DNA of 64,000 nucleotides. Source: Nisaea denitrificans DSM 18348. Lineage in GTDB: Bacteria > Pseudomonadota > Alphaproteobacteria > Thalassobaculales > Thalassobaculaceae. The stretch is taken from contig NZ_AUFM01000015.1 in the NCBI RefSeq assembly GCF_000426505.1, forward strand, positions 124,001 to 188,000, written 5' to 3'. Shown one piece after another: positions 33,120-42,489 of the stretch. The notes beneath the pieces were generated by a model. It ran no database searches. It was given only the letters and a program-made list of their open reading frames with translations, and had not been told where the DNA came from. How positions within the stretch are numbered: the first letter of the stretch is position 1; each line of letters starts with the position of its first letter. The position numbers were made by a program, and so were the translations under genes.

Positions 33120-33342
33120 CGGACTAGCCTTCCAATCGAACCCCGAACGGGCCCAATCGGACCCGAAAAAAGAAGAATGCCGCAGAGTCGTACTCCGTCG
33201 AACTCCCGGCGCGGCGGCTAGCAATAGCCGTGGCAGGCAGCGAATTCAAGCGGACAGAGAACCGGTTGGCGGAAATCGGGACAGCTTCGGCTGGTTGAAT
33301 GCCTGACCAGCTGTCCCGGAAATCGGAAAATTAATGCGCAGA

Positions 33343-33627
33343 TCAGGCGATCTGGTCGCAGATCGCCAGCACCCGCTCCTTGACCAGCGGGGTCGAGAAT
33401 TCCCGGAAATCGGCCATGAAATCGGCCGCCTTGTGTTCCTCGAATGCCGCCATGTCGGTGTAGGATTCCCAGAGCTGGAAAGCACCCGGGTTTTCCTGAT
33501 CGCGGGCGACGAGGAAGCCCTTGCAGCCCTCCTGGGTCAGGCTATTGGCGGCGTGCTGCTTCAGACGCGCCTCAAAGGCTGCGGCGTCACTCTCGGCAAC
33601 AACCAGCTTCACGGCGATCACGATCAT
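33343..33627 (-). CDS. Antibiotic biosynthesis monooxygenase (ABM) domain protein
   Basis: A 94-aa dimeric ferredoxin-like ABM/quinol monooxygenase-type protein: MIVIAVKLVVAESDAAAFEA, EGCKGFLVARDQENPGAFQLWESYTD and EEHKAADFMADF are the family pattern, including the His in EEHKAAD. It has no cofactor-binding motif, as expected for the family. ATGA overlap with the methyltransferase upstream shows co-translation. Confidence 0.88.
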   Translation of the reverse strand: MIVIAVKLVVAESDAAAFEARLKQHAANSLTQEGCKGFLVARDQENPGAFQLWESYTDMAAFEEHKAADFMADFREFSTPLVKERVLAICDQIA

Positions 33628-34406
33628 TTCGGTTTCCTCCTCTGTAAATTTTCAGCCAATTGGCCATGACCGCCGGCTGTGTTCAGGGCTGTCGCCCGGC
33701 GCCTGGGCATTGGCAACAGTTGCCTGATTTTCACAGCCCGCCCCTTTGGCCGGGCATAGATCTGTTTCGTTGCCTCGATCAGTACCACGCCAGAGAACCG
33801 GTTGAACCAGCGCTCGCCTAGTTTTTCCACGGCGGAGGCGGAACGCAGCAGCAGCGGCGAGTTCGAAGGCGGCATGTAGAGCGCATGCGCGGTGAGCGAG
33901 GGCGCGAACATGTTGTCTTTCAGCAAGCGCGAGAGCTGCGAGGGGGAATAGGGATGGCCGTGTCCGAAGGGGGTGCGATCGAGCCGGGCCCAGATACCGC
34001 GCCGGTTCGGCACCACGACCAGCAGCTTGCCGTTCCCGGCCAGAACCCGCCAGACTTCCTGCAGCATGGGTCGCAATTGCTCGGTGCATTCCAGCGCATG
34101 GACCAGCAGCACCCGGTCGACGGAGACATCCTGCAACGGCAGCTCGGCCTCGTCGGAAAGACAGACCAGCCCCTTGCCCTCGCGCGGCCAGTGCAGCACG
34201 CCCTGCTGGGACGGCATGACCGCGATCACCCGTTCCGCCTCGTCCCGGAACGGGCGCAGGAACGGCGTCGCGTAACCGAGCCCGAGCACGGTCTCGCCCT
34301 TGGTGTTCGGCCATAGCTCACGGATACGGCGGCGGATCATCCGCCGGGCTACCTGCCCGACGCGCGTGCCGTAAAAATCCCAGAGATCGACTGCATCGTT
34401 GAACAT
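33624..34406 (-). CDS. Class I SAM-dependent methyltransferase
   Basis: A 260-aa methyltransferase of the UbiE/BioC-like fold. Motif I reads VLGLGYATPFLRPF (about 41-54), and the central acidic strand DVSVDRVLLVHALECTEQ and VLAGNGKLLVVVPN (motif III) follow. The C-terminus contains ATKQIYARPKGRAVKI. The substrate is unknown. It is the first gene of the two-gene unit with the ABM protein. Confidence 0.88.
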   Translation of the reverse strand: MFNDAVDLWDFYGTRVGQVARRMIRRRIRELWPNTKGETVLGLGYATPFLRPFRDEAERVIAVMPSQQGVLHWPREGKGLVCLSDEAELPLQDVSVDRVLLVHALECTEQLRPMLQEVWRVLAGNGKLLVVVPNRRGIWARLDRTPFGHGHPYSPSQLSRLLKDNMFAPSLTAHALYMPPSNSPLLLRSASAVEKLGERWFNRFSGVVLIEATKQIYARPKGRAVKIRQLLPMPRRRATALNTAGGHGQLAENLQRRKPK

Positions 34407-34532
34407 GTTCCATACCGGCAGTTCACATGTCGCGAAGGGATCATAGTCGCCCGCTTGGCCGCGTCAAAAGGTTGATGCTACGGTCCCGCCTGCGTTTTCA
34501 CGATGCCCCACCGGATTCCAAGGAGCGAAGCA

Positions 34533-35303
34533 ATGGCCCGTCTCGAAGTGGTGCTGGTCCCCGCCAGATCCGACAATTACGTCTACCTGCTGCATGACGC
34601 GGACAGTGGCGCGACCGCCGTGGTCGATCCCGGCGAAGCGGCGCCGGTGATCGCGGCGCTTGAGGCACGCGGCTGGAAGCCGAGCCACATCATCAACACC
34701 CACCATCACGGCGACCATATCGAGGGCAACGAGGCGGTGCGGGAGAAATACGGCTGCACCCTGGTCGGCCCGAAATCGGAGACGGCACGGATCTCCGGTA
34801 TGGACGTCACGCTGGCCGAGGGCGATGCGTTCGAGTTTGCCGGGCACAAGGCGCAAATCTTCGAGACACCGGGCCATACGCTGGGCCATATCGCCTTCTT
34901 CTTCCCGGATTCGGATATCCTGCTCTCCGGCGACACGCTCTTCGTGCTCGGCTGCGGCCGGGTGTTCGAAGGCACGATGGAGCAGATGTGGGATTCGCTG
35001 AAAAAACTGCGCGCCCTGCCGGCCTCGACCCGGATCTATTGCGGCCATGAATATACCCAGTCGAACGCCCGCTTCGCGCTTTCGGTCGATGGCGGCAACG
35101 CCAGGCTGAAAGCCCAGGCGGAGGCGATCGACAAAGCGCGGGCCGCGGGCAAGCCGACCGTGCCGTCAACACTCGGCGATGAGCTGGAGACGAACCCGTT
35201 CCTGCGCGCGGACGATCCGGCGCTGGCCGCCGCCATCGGCATGGAGGGTGCCGATCCGGTCGCGGTCTTCACCGAAGTGCGGCATCGCAAGGACAATTTC
35301 TAA
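34533..35303 (+). CDS. gloB: Hydroxyacylglutathione hydrolase (glyoxalase II)
   Basis: It hydrolyses S-lactoylglutathione to lactate and glutathione in methylglyoxal detoxification. The 256-aa metallo-beta-lactamase-fold protein has the dimetal motif THHHGDHIEG (H57, H59, D61, H62), FETPGHTLGHIAFF (His), LSGDTLF (Asp) and CGHEYTQSNARF (His), plus the C-terminal domain with TNPFLRADD. AAGGAG lies before the ATG. It is followed by a GST gene. Confidence 0.96.
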   Translation: MARLEVVLVPARSDNYVYLLHDADSGATAVVDPGEAAPVIAALEARGWKPSHIINTHHHGDHIEGNEAVREKYGCTLVGPKSETARISGMDVTLAEGDAFEFAGHKAQIFETPGHTLGHIAFFFPDSDILLSGDTLFVLGCGRVFEGTMEQMWDSLKKLRALPASTRIYCGHEYTQSNARFALSVDGGNARLKAQAEAIDKARAAGKPTVPSTLGDELETNPFLRADDPALAAAIGMEGADPVAVFTEVRHRKDNF

Positions 35304-35361
35304 GCCCTAGATCGGGGCCTGCCGGTTCTCAGAGCCGGTTTTCCAAGGGAGCGAACAACAC

Positions 35362-35973
35362 ATGAAACTGCTTTATTCCCCGGCGTCCCCATTCGTCCGG
35401 AAAGTCCTCGTGTTCATCAAGGAACTCGGGCTTGAGGACAAGGTCGAGCTGGCCAAGGTAACCACCACGGTGGTCAACCAGAGTGCGGAGCTCGCCGCCA
35501 GCAATCCCGTGGCGAAAATTCCGGCGCTGGTGCTGGATAACGGCAAAGGCCTGTACGATTCGCGCGTCATCACGGCCTATCTCGACTCTCTGGTCGCCTC
35601 CCCGTCCTTCTACCCGGCGGAAGGCGACGCGCGCTGGGACGTGCTTGCTATGGAAGCCCTGGCGGACGGCCTGATGGATGCGGCGGTCAATGCCCGCTAC
35701 GAGCGCGGTCTGCGCCCGGCCGAAAAGCAATGGGACGACTGGGCCGACGGCCAGATCAAGAAAGTTCACGGCGCGCTGAAGGCTCTCGACGGCGCGGCCG
35801 CGTCTTTCGGCGACAGGATCGATGCCGGAATTGTCGGCGCGGCCTGCGCCTGCGGCTATCTCGACTTCCGCTATCCGGATATCGGCTGGCGCGAGAACTA
35901 TCCGGCGCTCGGCGCCTGGTACGCCAAGTTCTCCGAGCGCAAATCGATGCAGGAAACCCAGCCGCCGTCCTGA
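35362..35973 (+). CDS. Glutathione S-transferase family protein
   Basis: A 203-aa GST with the thioredoxin-like domain (KLLYSPASPFVRKVLVFIKE, NPVAKIPALVLDNG, LYDSRVITAYLD) and the helical domain (from about 90). The catalytic Ser or Cys position is SPFVRK-like (Ser), as in the bacterial beta and related classes. It is 58 bases from gloB on the same strand and just ahead of the cupin gene. It is likely a detoxification enzyme. Confidence 0.93.
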   Translation: MKLLYSPASPFVRKVLVFIKELGLEDKVELAKVTTTVVNQSAELAASNPVAKIPALVLDNGKGLYDSRVITAYLDSLVASPSFYPAEGDARWDVLAMEALADGLMDAAVNARYERGLRPAEKQWDDWADGQIKKVHGALKALDGAAASFGDRIDAGIVGAACACGYLDFRYPDIGWRENYPALGAWYAKFSERKSMQETQPPS

Positions 35974-35979
35974 TCGATC

Positions 35980-36423
35980 ATGAGCTCAGCCGACTGGAAA
36001 GCCATCGTCGCGAAACTCGGGATGCAGCCGCATCCCGAGGGCGGCTATTACGCCGAAACCTGGCGCGACGCGCCGGGCGACGGCAGCCGGGGCGCGGTCA
36101 CGCAGATCTATTATCTGCTGCCGGCCGGAGAAGTCTCCGCCTGGCACCGGGTCACGGACGCGACCGAGATCTGGCATCATTACGCGGGCGCACCGCTCGT
36201 CCTGACCCTATCGCCGAACGGGCATGACGCAGAAGCGCATCATCTCGGCCCCGACGTGCTGGCCGGGCAGAAACCGCAAGTCGTCGTGCCGGAAGGCTGG
36301 TGGCAGGCGGCGGAAAGCCTCGGAGAATGGACGCTCGTCGGCTGCACCGTGGCGCCTGCCTTCGATTTTTCCGGCTTCGAAATGGCACCGCCCGACTGGC
36401 GGCCGATCCCACGCAATAGCTAG
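35980..36423 (+). CDS. DUF985/cupin family protein
   Basis: A 147-aa single-domain cupin of the DUF985 type, starting near KLGMQPHPEGGYYAETWRDA. The cupin strands include AVTQIYYLLPAGEVSAWHRV with the metal His and WHHYAGAPLVLTLSPNG. No enzymatic activity is established. Six bases after the GST gene, so it is co-transcribed with it. Its stop overlaps the convergent glycosyltransferase stop by four bases. Confidence 0.9.
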   Translation: MSSADWKAIVAKLGMQPHPEGGYYAETWRDAPGDGSRGAVTQIYYLLPAGEVSAWHRVTDATEIWHHYAGAPLVLTLSPNGHDAEAHHLGPDVLAGQKPQVVVPEGWWQAAESLGEWTLVGCTVAPAFDFSGFEMAPPDWRPIPRNS

Positions 36424-38033
36424 AGCCGTTCAATCACGCCCATCTTCAGCAACCAGGCAAGCGCACGGAAAGTGCGTGCCGCCTCGGAAACGGCGGTCTC
36501 GGGCAGATCTTCCTGCATTTCCATGACACCCTGCTGACGCATGGCGGCAACCAGCGCTCTTCCATCATCGAACGACCGCCGGTCCATGGCGCTGATCGGG
36601 CTTTGCGCCAATTGATCCAGCAAGGCTTCGGCATCGCTTACAGGCTGAACCTTGAAAGCCCGGCCAATGGTCTCACTGGCGAAGCCCGCGAACCTGCGGA
36701 ACGGATCCGTAATCTGCGGGCTCGGCTTCGGCTCTTCTTCAATATAGAAAGCCCGGCGCTCTTCCAGCTCCTGCCAGAGCGCTTCATAGGCGCGCACGAT
36801 CACCGGCCAGTCATATGTCTGAAGAGCACGGCTCCGGGCCGCCTCCCCCATGCGCCCCGCCACCTCCGGTTCGGTTGCAAGAACAGCGAGAGCCTCGACC
36901 GTCTTCGGAATATCCACCGCCACATGCTGGGCCACGACACCCACATGCACGTCGTAATCGTCCTGCTCGGCGGCCAGACGCCAAGCATATTCATGACCCG
37001 CGCCGGGCGGCGGCATCAGGGTCGGGATCAGGAAGCCGGTCTCGCCATGCACCACCGTATCGCGATAGCCGTCCCAGTCGCTGACCACCGTCGGCAGGCC
37101 CGCCGCCATCGCTTCGACCGGGGTCAGCCCAAAACTCTCCTGCACATTATCCACGAGCGAAACAAACACGTCAGACGCGGCCAGCACGGCGGCTTTCACT
37201 GCCGGGTCGCGGGCATCCGCCTTTATCACCTGCACATTCGGCGCGAAGCTTTTCGCCGCCGCATCGAAGGCCGCTTCGGTTTCCGGATTGTAGTACCAAC
37301 CCGCCTCGATCAGCGTGACCGGTCGGCCGATCCTCGCCGCCAGCATTTCCAGCGCCCGATAGAAGGGTGTCGGGTGTGCTTTCGTGTGATAGCTGAGCCG
37401 CCCGAGGAACAACACGACAAAACTGTCCTCGGCGATCCCCTGTGCCGCGCAAAAGGCTTTGCCTGCTGCTGGATCGATGGCGGAGAAGCTGCCGACATCG
37501 ACCCCGAGCGGGATCACCGGCAATTGCGGCAGGAAAGTCGGCTTTCGCCCGACAATATCGCCAAGCGCGTCCGCATAACCGTCGGCCAGCGAACGGACCA
37601 GCCCCCGGATCGGCTCCGACGCACAGATCAGCGCATCCCAGGACGTCATCGGCGCCACCAGCATGTCACGCACTGCGTCCTGCGCCCGGGACGAGGCCAT
37701 TGCATGCGTGATACCAGTCAGCGAATAACGCCCACGCCCGATCAGGCGGCGATGCCAGGCACGCTTCGCCAGCGCCGGTCCCGGCATGAAAAGTCCGCCT
37801 TGATCTGCCAGTTTCCGCGGCTGGTGAGCCGGGACATGGATCAGCTCACGGTCCGTCGGAAAATCCGCCTTGAAGCGTTCGAAATCGACCGGCATCGCAT
37901 GTATCGGGACCGCACCTTCTATGCCGTGGTTGAGATAGGCGGAGATAAAACCGGCATTGGCAACCTGGCGTCCGACAAGCCGGGATGGATCACCCGCCTC
38001 CGTGACAAAGTGAAGAGCGGTACGTCCGATCAT
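36420..38033 (-). CDS. Glycosyltransferase (GT4-like)
   Basis: A 537-aa protein with a GT-B glycosyltransferase architecture. The C-terminal part carries FVVLFLGRLSYHTKAHPTPFY, the ADARDPAVKAAVLAASDVFVSL segment and the EX7E-like VQESFGLTPVEAMAAGLPTVVSDWDGYRDTV. The N-terminal part has an unusual HAMPVDFERF region and a long alpha-helical C-terminal extension of about 120 residues (after EERRAFYIEEEP). Its stop-start ATGA junction with the EamA gene couples the two. The donor and acceptor are unknown. A 143-residue in-frame extension upstream overlaps the EamA gene and is rejected. Confidence 0.83.
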   Translation of the reverse strand: MIGRTALHFVTEAGDPSRLVGRQVANAGFISAYLNHGIEGAVPIHAMPVDFERFKADFPTDRELIHVPAHQPRKLADQGGLFMPGPALAKRAWHRRLIGRGRYSLTGITHAMASSRAQDAVRDMLVAPMTSWDALICASEPIRGLVRSLADGYADALGDIVGRKPTFLPQLPVIPLGVDVGSFSAIDPAAGKAFCAAQGIAEDSFVVLFLGRLSYHTKAHPTPFYRALEMLAARIGRPVTLIEAGWYYNPETEAAFDAAAKSFAPNVQVIKADARDPAVKAAVLAASDVFVSLVDNVQESFGLTPVEAMAAGLPTVVSDWDGYRDTVVHGETGFLIPTLMPPPGAGHEYAWRLAAEQDDYDVHVGVVAQHVAVDIPKTVEALAVLATEPEVAGRMGEAARSRALQTYDWPVIVRAYEALWQELEERRAFYIEEEPKPSPQITDPFRRFAGFASETIGRAFKVQPVSDAEALLDQLAQSPISAMDRRSFDDGRALVAAMRQQGVMEMQEDLPETAVSEAARTFRALAWLLKMGVIERL

Positions 38034-38947
38034 TCTTCTTCCTTCGTGTTCGACTGCGGCGTCTTCCGCCGGAAGATCATGTCCTTCGAAGCCAGCACGG
38101 CGCCGCCAACGATCAACAGGCAGGCCAGGGCGACAACCGCCGTGAAGGGCGCCAGCCCGACCAGGATGAGCAGGAGCGTCGACAGCAAGGGCGCCGCGTA
38201 GGACGACGCGCCGAGCGCCTGGATATCCCCGCGCTTCACACCGTAATCCCAGGTGAAGAAAGCGCCGCCCACCGGGCCGAGCCCGAGCAGGGCGACCGCA
38301 CCCCATTCCAGCATGCCGTCCGGCCAGACCGTCTCTTCGAACAGCAGATGACAGATCACGCCGAGCAGGGCCGCGACGGCGCAAAAGCCACCGACAGCCT
38401 CGGTCGGAACGGAACCGAAGCGGCGCGACAGCACCGAGTACCCGGACCAGGTAACGGCACAAACACAGGCCGCGCCATAGCCGAAGCTGTAACGCGGATC
38501 GAGTTCCAGACTCTGGCCGCGCGTCACCAGCAGGGCTGCTCCGCCCAGCCCGAGCAACGCACCCGCGACATGAAACCAGCGCAGCCGCTCACCCGGCAGC
38601 AAGGCCGAGAAGATAACGATCAGCAAAGGCCAGAGATAGGCGATCAGGCTGGCCTCGACGGTCGGCGCGTTATCGATCGCGACGAAATAGAAGAAATGGT
38701 AGCCGAACAGACCGCCGACCCCGAGCAGCCAGACCATCGGTTTTTGCCGCATATAGCTGAGCGGGTTTTCCCCCCGGATCAGCCAGAAGACGCAGGCGAT
38801 CAGGGTCGCCACCGTGAAGCACATAGCGAGAAGCTGGAACGGCGGCACCTTGCCGGTGAGCGCGGTGAACAGCGCCAGCGCCGCCCACATGAGCACCGCG
38901 GTGAAACCGATGGCGGTCGCCTTCAGGCGGACTGCACGCTGGTCCAT
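38030..38947 (-). CDS. DMT-family transporter (EamA)
   Basis: A 305-aa inner-membrane permease with ten predicted transmembrane segments arranged as two EamA repeats (first GFTAVLMWAALALFTALTGK, second FGYGAACVCAVTWSGYSVL), and a charged cytoplasmic C-terminus. The GGVFGYHFFYFVAI-like segment is typical of YddG-like aromatic or amino-acid exporters, a weak match. It lies upstream of the glycosyltransferase and directly downstream of recR. Confidence 0.88.
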   Translation of the reverse strand: MDQRAVRLKATAIGFTAVLMWAALALFTALTGKVPPFQLLAMCFTVATLIACVFWLIRGENPLSYMRQKPMVWLLGVGGLFGYHFFYFVAIDNAPTVEASLIAYLWPLLIVIFSALLPGERLRWFHVAGALLGLGGAALLVTRGQSLELDPRYSFGYGAACVCAVTWSGYSVLSRRFGSVPTEAVGGFCAVAALLGVICHLLFEETVWPDGMLEWGAVALLGLGPVGGAFFTWDYGVKRGDIQALGASSYAAPLLSTLLLILVGLAPFTAVVALACLLIVGGAVLASKDMIFRRKTPQSNTKEEE

Positions 38948-38950
38948 ATC

Positions 38951-39538
38951 CTAAAGAGCCCGGCGGGCCTTAAGGGCCTGGGTCAGAGTTCCGTCATCGA
39001 GGAAATCAAGCTCGCCACCGACCGGAACGCCGCGCGCCAGACGGGTGATGGAGAGATCGAGCCCGGCAAGCCGATCGGAGATGTAGTGCGCCGTCGTTTG
39101 TCCGTCGACGGTCGCATCCATGGCCAGGATCACTTCCTTCACGTCCGGTGCGCCGGAACGGGCGATCAGCCCGTCGAGATTGAGATCGTCCGGACCGACA
39201 CCGTCGAGCGCCGAGAGCAGGCCGCCGAGCACGTGATACCGACCCTTGAAGGCGCCGGCCCGCTCCAGCGCCCAGACATCGCCGACATCCTCGACAACGC
39301 AGATCACCGAGCCGTCGCGGCTCTCGTCATTGCAGATGTGACAGGGATCGCTGGCATCGAGATTGCCGCAGACCGAACAGTCGCGCACCGCTTCCGCCGC
39401 CGCGCCGAGTGCATCGGCCAGCGGGCGCATAAGCGTTTCCCGCTTGCGCAACAGATGCAGCACCGCCCGGCGGGCCGAGCGCGGGCCGAGGCCCGGCAGC
39501 TTCGCCAGATAGTGCATGACGCGGTCGAGCTCATCCAT
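38951..39538 (-). CDS. recR: Recombination mediator protein RecR
   Basis: A 195-aa protein that acts with RecF and RecO to load RecA. It has the helix-hairpin-helix [15 protein letters not shown], the zinc site [16 protein letters not shown] (about 54-69) and a Toprim domain ([25 protein letters not shown]). It follows ybaB on the same strand. Confidence 0.97.
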   Translation of the reverse strand: MDELDRVMHYLAKLPGLGPRSARRAVLHLLRKRETLMRPLADALGAAAEAVRDCSVCGNLDASDPCHICNDESRDGSVICVVEDVGDVWALERAGAFKGRYHVLGGLLSALDGVGPDDLNLDGLIARSGAPDVKEVILAMDATVDGQTTAHYISDRLAGLDLSITRLARGVPVGGELDFLDDGTLTQALKARRAL

Positions 39539-39569
39539 CGCTTGGGCTGTCCTGCCGGCCGCTATCGGA

Positions 39570-39893
39570 TCAGAACGGCAGCTTGAAGCCCGGCGGCAAA
39601 GGCAGCCCGCCGGTCAGCTTCTGCATTTCGTCCTGCATCTTCTCGTCCGCCTTCGCCTTTGCGTCGTTGGCGGCGGCGATGATCAGGTCTTCCAGCACCT
39701 CGGTATCGGCCGGATCGACGAGGGAGGGATCGATCTTGATCCCCTTCATCTCGCCCTTGCCGGTCATCCGGACGGTGACCATACCGGCGCCGCTGGAGCC
39801 CTCGACTTCCAGTTCCTGCAATTCCGCCTGCATTTCCTGCATGCGCTCCTGCATCTGCTGGACCTGCTTCATCATGTTGCCGAGATTTTTCAT
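39570..39893 (-). CDS. ybaB: YbaB/EbfC family nucleoid-associated protein
   Basis: A 107-aa DNA-binding protein with the N-terminal helix ([20 protein letters not shown]), the strand motif [21 protein letters not shown] and the ending [13 protein letters not shown]. It forms tweezer-like dimers that bind duplex DNA. Located between dnaX (five bases upstream) and recR, the canonical arrangement. Confidence 0.97.
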   Translation of the reverse strand: MKNLGNMMKQVQQMQERMQEMQAELQELEVEGSSGAGMVTVRMTGKGEMKGIKIDPSLVDPADTEVLEDLIIAAANDAKAKADEKMQDEMQKLTGGLPLPPGFKLPF

Positions 39894-39897
39894 CTGG

Positions 39898-41694
39898 TCA
39901 TGCCTCGTTCGCTTGACTGTCTTCGTCGCTGTAAGGAGCGGCCTCCGGGGCAGCCTCCTCGGGGATCTCCCTGACCAGCGGTCGAATGGCTTCTATCGTG
40001 CTTTCGGGGAAAGCTTCAAGCACCGCTGCGACCACCGGGTGTTCGGAGATCGATTTTCGCTTCGCCGCCTCGGCATTCGCCTTGCGCTCCGCCAGGGTAT
40101 GGATGTCCTCGTCGCCCGGCATCGCATCGTTCGACTCGACGGTCCAGAGAATGCCCGTCCACTGCTTCAGCTTGGCTGCGACCTGGCCCGGCAGACTGTC
40201 CGGCGCACTGGGATCGAGCACGATTTCCAGCCGTCCCGCCTCTGCGGAGATCGGCCGGACCGAGCGGCTGAGCTGTGCGTGCAGCAGTGCCTCGCGATGC
40301 TCCTCGAACAGGGCGACCACAGCCTCGAAGGTCTCGGGTATAGCTGGCGCCACCGGTTCTTCCGGGGCTGATGGCGGAGCGGCGACTGGCTTCGGCACCA
40401 TCGCGACCGGTGCCGGAGTGCGTTCCGTCTGAGGTGCCGTCTGGTTTTGCGCGGCCGCCGGTTGGCGTCCCGGAGCCGCGTCAGGCTTTCCCGCCTTGAT
40501 CGCCTTTACCAGATCGCCGGGCGGCGGCAGGTCCGCCGTATAGGCCAGCCTGATCAGCACCATCTCAAGCGCTGCCAGCGTCGAGGGCGCAGCCTGAACC
40601 TCACCGAGCCCCTTCAGGAGCATCTGCCAGGTCCGCGCCAGAACCGGCAGCGTCAACTGGTCCGCGAAGGTAACGCCGCGCGTCCGTTCCAGCTCGGAAG
40701 CGCCTTCCAGTGCCGAGTCGCGGGCTGTTTTCAGCCGGGTGATCAGGTGGGTCAGATCCAGCAGATCCTGCAGCACGACCACCGGATCGGCGCCGGAAGC
40801 ATACATGGAACGAACATCGCCCAGTGCCTCGGCGATATTGCCGCCCATCACCTTCTCGAACAGATCGAAAACCAGCGCCCGGTCGGCGAGGCCAAGCATG
40901 TCCTGCACCTGGGCCGCCGTGATCCGGCCGTCCGACAGTGCCATCGCCTGATCGAGGATCGAAAGACCATCGCGGGCCGAGCCGTCGGCGGCGCGGGAAA
41001 TCAGCGCCAGCGCCTCCTCGTCCGCCTCGACGCCTTCCTTGCCGCAGATGGTGCCGAAAAGCTCCATCAGCTCGGAAACATCGAATCGGCGCAGATCAAA
41101 TCGCTGGCAGCGCGACAGCACGGTGATCGGCACCTTGCGGATCTCGGTCGTCGCGAAGATGAATTTCACATGCTCCGGCGGCTCTTCCAGCGTTTTCAGC
41201 AACGCGTTGAAGGCGTTGCGAGAGAGCATATGCACTTCATCGATGATGTAGACTTTGTAGCGGGCGGAAACCGGCTTGTAGCGCACCCCGTCGATGATCT
41301 CGCGGATATCGTCGACGCCGGTGCGCGAGGCCGCATCCATCTCCATCACGTCGACATGCCGGTCCTCGGTGATCGACCGGCAGGGGTCGCACACACCGCA
41401 GGGCGTCACGGTCGGCCCGCCGGAACCGTCCGGCCCGATGCAGTTCAGGCCCTTGGCGATGATCCGCGCCGTCGTCGTCTTGCCGACCCCGCGTACGCCG
41501 GTCAGCACAAAGGCGTGCGCCAGACGGCCGGAGGCCAGTGCGTTGCGCAAGGTGCGGACAAGCGCGTCCTGACCCTTCAGGTCGTCGAGCGTCTGCGGCC
41601 GGTATTTCCGCGCGAGCACACGGTATTCCGCAGGTGGCGCAACAACGTCGCCCGCGGGGCCCTCAATGGTCTCGGAAGGTGTCTGATCGTCCAT
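39898..41694 (-). CDS. dnaX: DNA polymerase III subunit gamma/tau
   Basis: It is the clamp-loader ATPase. The 598-aa protein shows [19 protein letters not shown], Walker [10 protein letters not shown], the zinc site [16 protein letters not shown] (Walker B), the ATTEIRKVP arginine-finger region, and a Pro/Ala/Gln-rich C-terminal linker typical of tau (ADLPPPGD region onward). The start at MDDQTPSE was chosen because longer in-frame reading passes through the SRP RNA gene, which is not translated. No strong Shine-Dalgarno precedes it. Confidence 0.95.
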   Translation of the reverse strand: MDDQTPSETIEGPAGDVVAPPAEYRVLARKYRPQTLDDLKGQDALVRTLRNALASGRLAHAFVLTGVRGVGKTTTARIIAKGLNCIGPDGSGGPTVTPCGVCDPCRSITEDRHVDVMEMDAASRTGVDDIREIIDGVRYKPVSARYKVYIIDEVHMLSRNAFNALLKTLEEPPEHVKFIFATTEIRKVPITVLSRCQRFDLRRFDVSELMELFGTICGKEGVEADEEALALISRAADGSARDGLSILDQAMALSDGRITAAQVQDMLGLADRALVFDLFEKVMGGNIAEALGDVRSMYASGADPVVVLQDLLDLTHLITRLKTARDSALEGASELERTRGVTFADQLTLPVLARTWQMLLKGLGEVQAAPSTLAALEMVLIRLAYTADLPPPGDLVKAIKAGKPDAAPGRQPAAAQNQTAPQTERTPAPVAMVPKPVAAPPSAPEEPVAPAIPETFEAVVALFEEHREALLHAQLSRSVRPISAEAGRLEIVLDPSAPDSLPGQVAAKLKQWTGILWTVESNDAMPGDEDIHTLAERKANAEAAKRKSISEHPVVAAVLEAFPESTIEAIRPLVREIPEEAAPEAAPYSDEDSQANEA

Positions 41695-41719
41695 GCGGGA
41701 GATCATAGGGGAGAGGTGG

Positions 41720-41812
41720 AAGACTGGGAAGCGACCCGAGCGAAAACTCGTTACGGCTGCTTCCTTCCGGACCTGACCGGATTGGCGAGGAGCTCGTCCG
41801 TCCCAGCCTTCC
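41720..41812 (-). ncRNA. ffs: Signal recognition particle RNA (4.5S, small bacterial type)
   Basis: The minus strand contains the highly conserved SRP symmetric loop region GTCAGGTCCGGAAGGAAGCA. The flanks pair to close a rod (GGCTGGGA at 41808-41801 with TCCCAGTC at 41729-41722), giving a hairpin of about 90 nt. It binds Ffh for co-translational protein targeting. It lies just upstream of dnaX on the same strand, its typical alphaproteobacterial position. The exact 5' and 3' ends are estimated. Confidence 0.92.
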
Positions 41813-41978
41813 GAGGGTTCTATATCGGGGGAACGGTGCGGAATGCAAGGAGAGTCCGCCCGGCGAAGCGTAAGCAACTCCGGTCGATGCTAAAAACATT
41901 TCTTGATAATGAGTGTCATTTGCATAAATTCCCTGAATAAGTGCGCCTGAAACAGAAGCACCGCCCGGAGGAGACTGC

Positions 41979-42374
41979 ATGTCCGAGAGTACAAGTCTGG
42001 GGCCGTGTACGCCCTTTTTCATCGTTGAAAGCCTGCCTGTCTCTCTGGAGCATTATCTTGAGAAAATGGGCTTCGAATGCCGCTTCATGGCACCGGAGAG
42101 CGATCCGCAATTTGCCATTGTCGGGCGCGGGCAGGCGCAGATCATGGTCAAGTCCATCGACAAGACCGTCCCGCCTCTTCCGAACCATGTCCGGCACGAA
42201 TGGGCCCGTTGGGACACATTCGTCCATGTCGCCGATCCGGATGTGCTCGCCGAAGAGCTGAAAGAGCGCAGCGTTGCGTTCAAGGAGCCTCTCGCCGACA
42301 CCGACGACGGCCTGAGGGGGTTCGAGATTGCCGATCCGGACGGCTATGTCTGCTTCTTTGGCAGGCCGCTCTGA
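41979..42374 (+). CDS. VOC-family (glyoxalase/bleomycin-resistance-like) protein
   Basis: A 131-aa single VOC domain protein: FFIVESLPVSLEHYLEKMGF (first beta-alpha unit), FAIVGRGQAQIMV, VHVADPDVLAEELKERSVAF and the C-terminal FEIADPDGYVCFFGRPL with a metal-type Glu/Asp pattern. Such proteins bind or modify small molecules; no substrate can be named. It is a single gene convergent with the 3-hydroxyisobutyrate-type dehydrogenase, with a repeat copy in between. Confidence 0.87.
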   Translation: MSESTSLGPCTPFFIVESLPVSLEHYLEKMGFECRFMAPESDPQFAIVGRGQAQIMVKSIDKTVPPLPNHVRHEWARWDTFVHVADPDVLAEELKERSVAFKEPLADTDDGLRGFEIADPDGYVCFFGRPL

Positions 42375-42395
42375 TCCACCGCGACCCAATGATCT

Positions 42396-42463
42396 CTGGG
42401 TCCCCGCGTGCGCGAGGATGACGGCTTAAAAAGGTCGTCATTCCTGCGAAAGCAGGAACCCAG
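42396..42463. repeat. Paired 27-bp palindromic intergenic repeat, copy C
   Basis: Two 27-bp units, one reversed (42396-42422) and one direct (42437-42463, GTCATTCCTGCG to GGAACCCAG), diverge around 14 bases (GGCTTAAAAAGGTC). Each is a near-palindrome of the same family as the copies at 2.9 and 7.0 kb. A further GACCCA/TGGGTC pair flanks the left unit. Confidence 0.75.
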
Positions 42464-42489
42464 GGAAGACGGGCTTGCTTCCGAAACAA

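Noticed and set aside
38034-38462. Long N-terminal extension of the glycosyltransferase frame
   Set aside because: It overlaps the EamA transporter and reads as Arg/Gly/Ala-rich shadow sequence; the ATGA junction gives a better start.
41695-41877. N-terminal extension of dnaX by about 60 residues
   Set aside because: It would translate the SRP RNA gene; the internal ATG gives the normal family start.
40447-41940. Plus-strand frame of 497 codons covering dnaX and the SRP RNA
   Set aside because: dnaX and SRP RNA on the minus strand explain the whole region.
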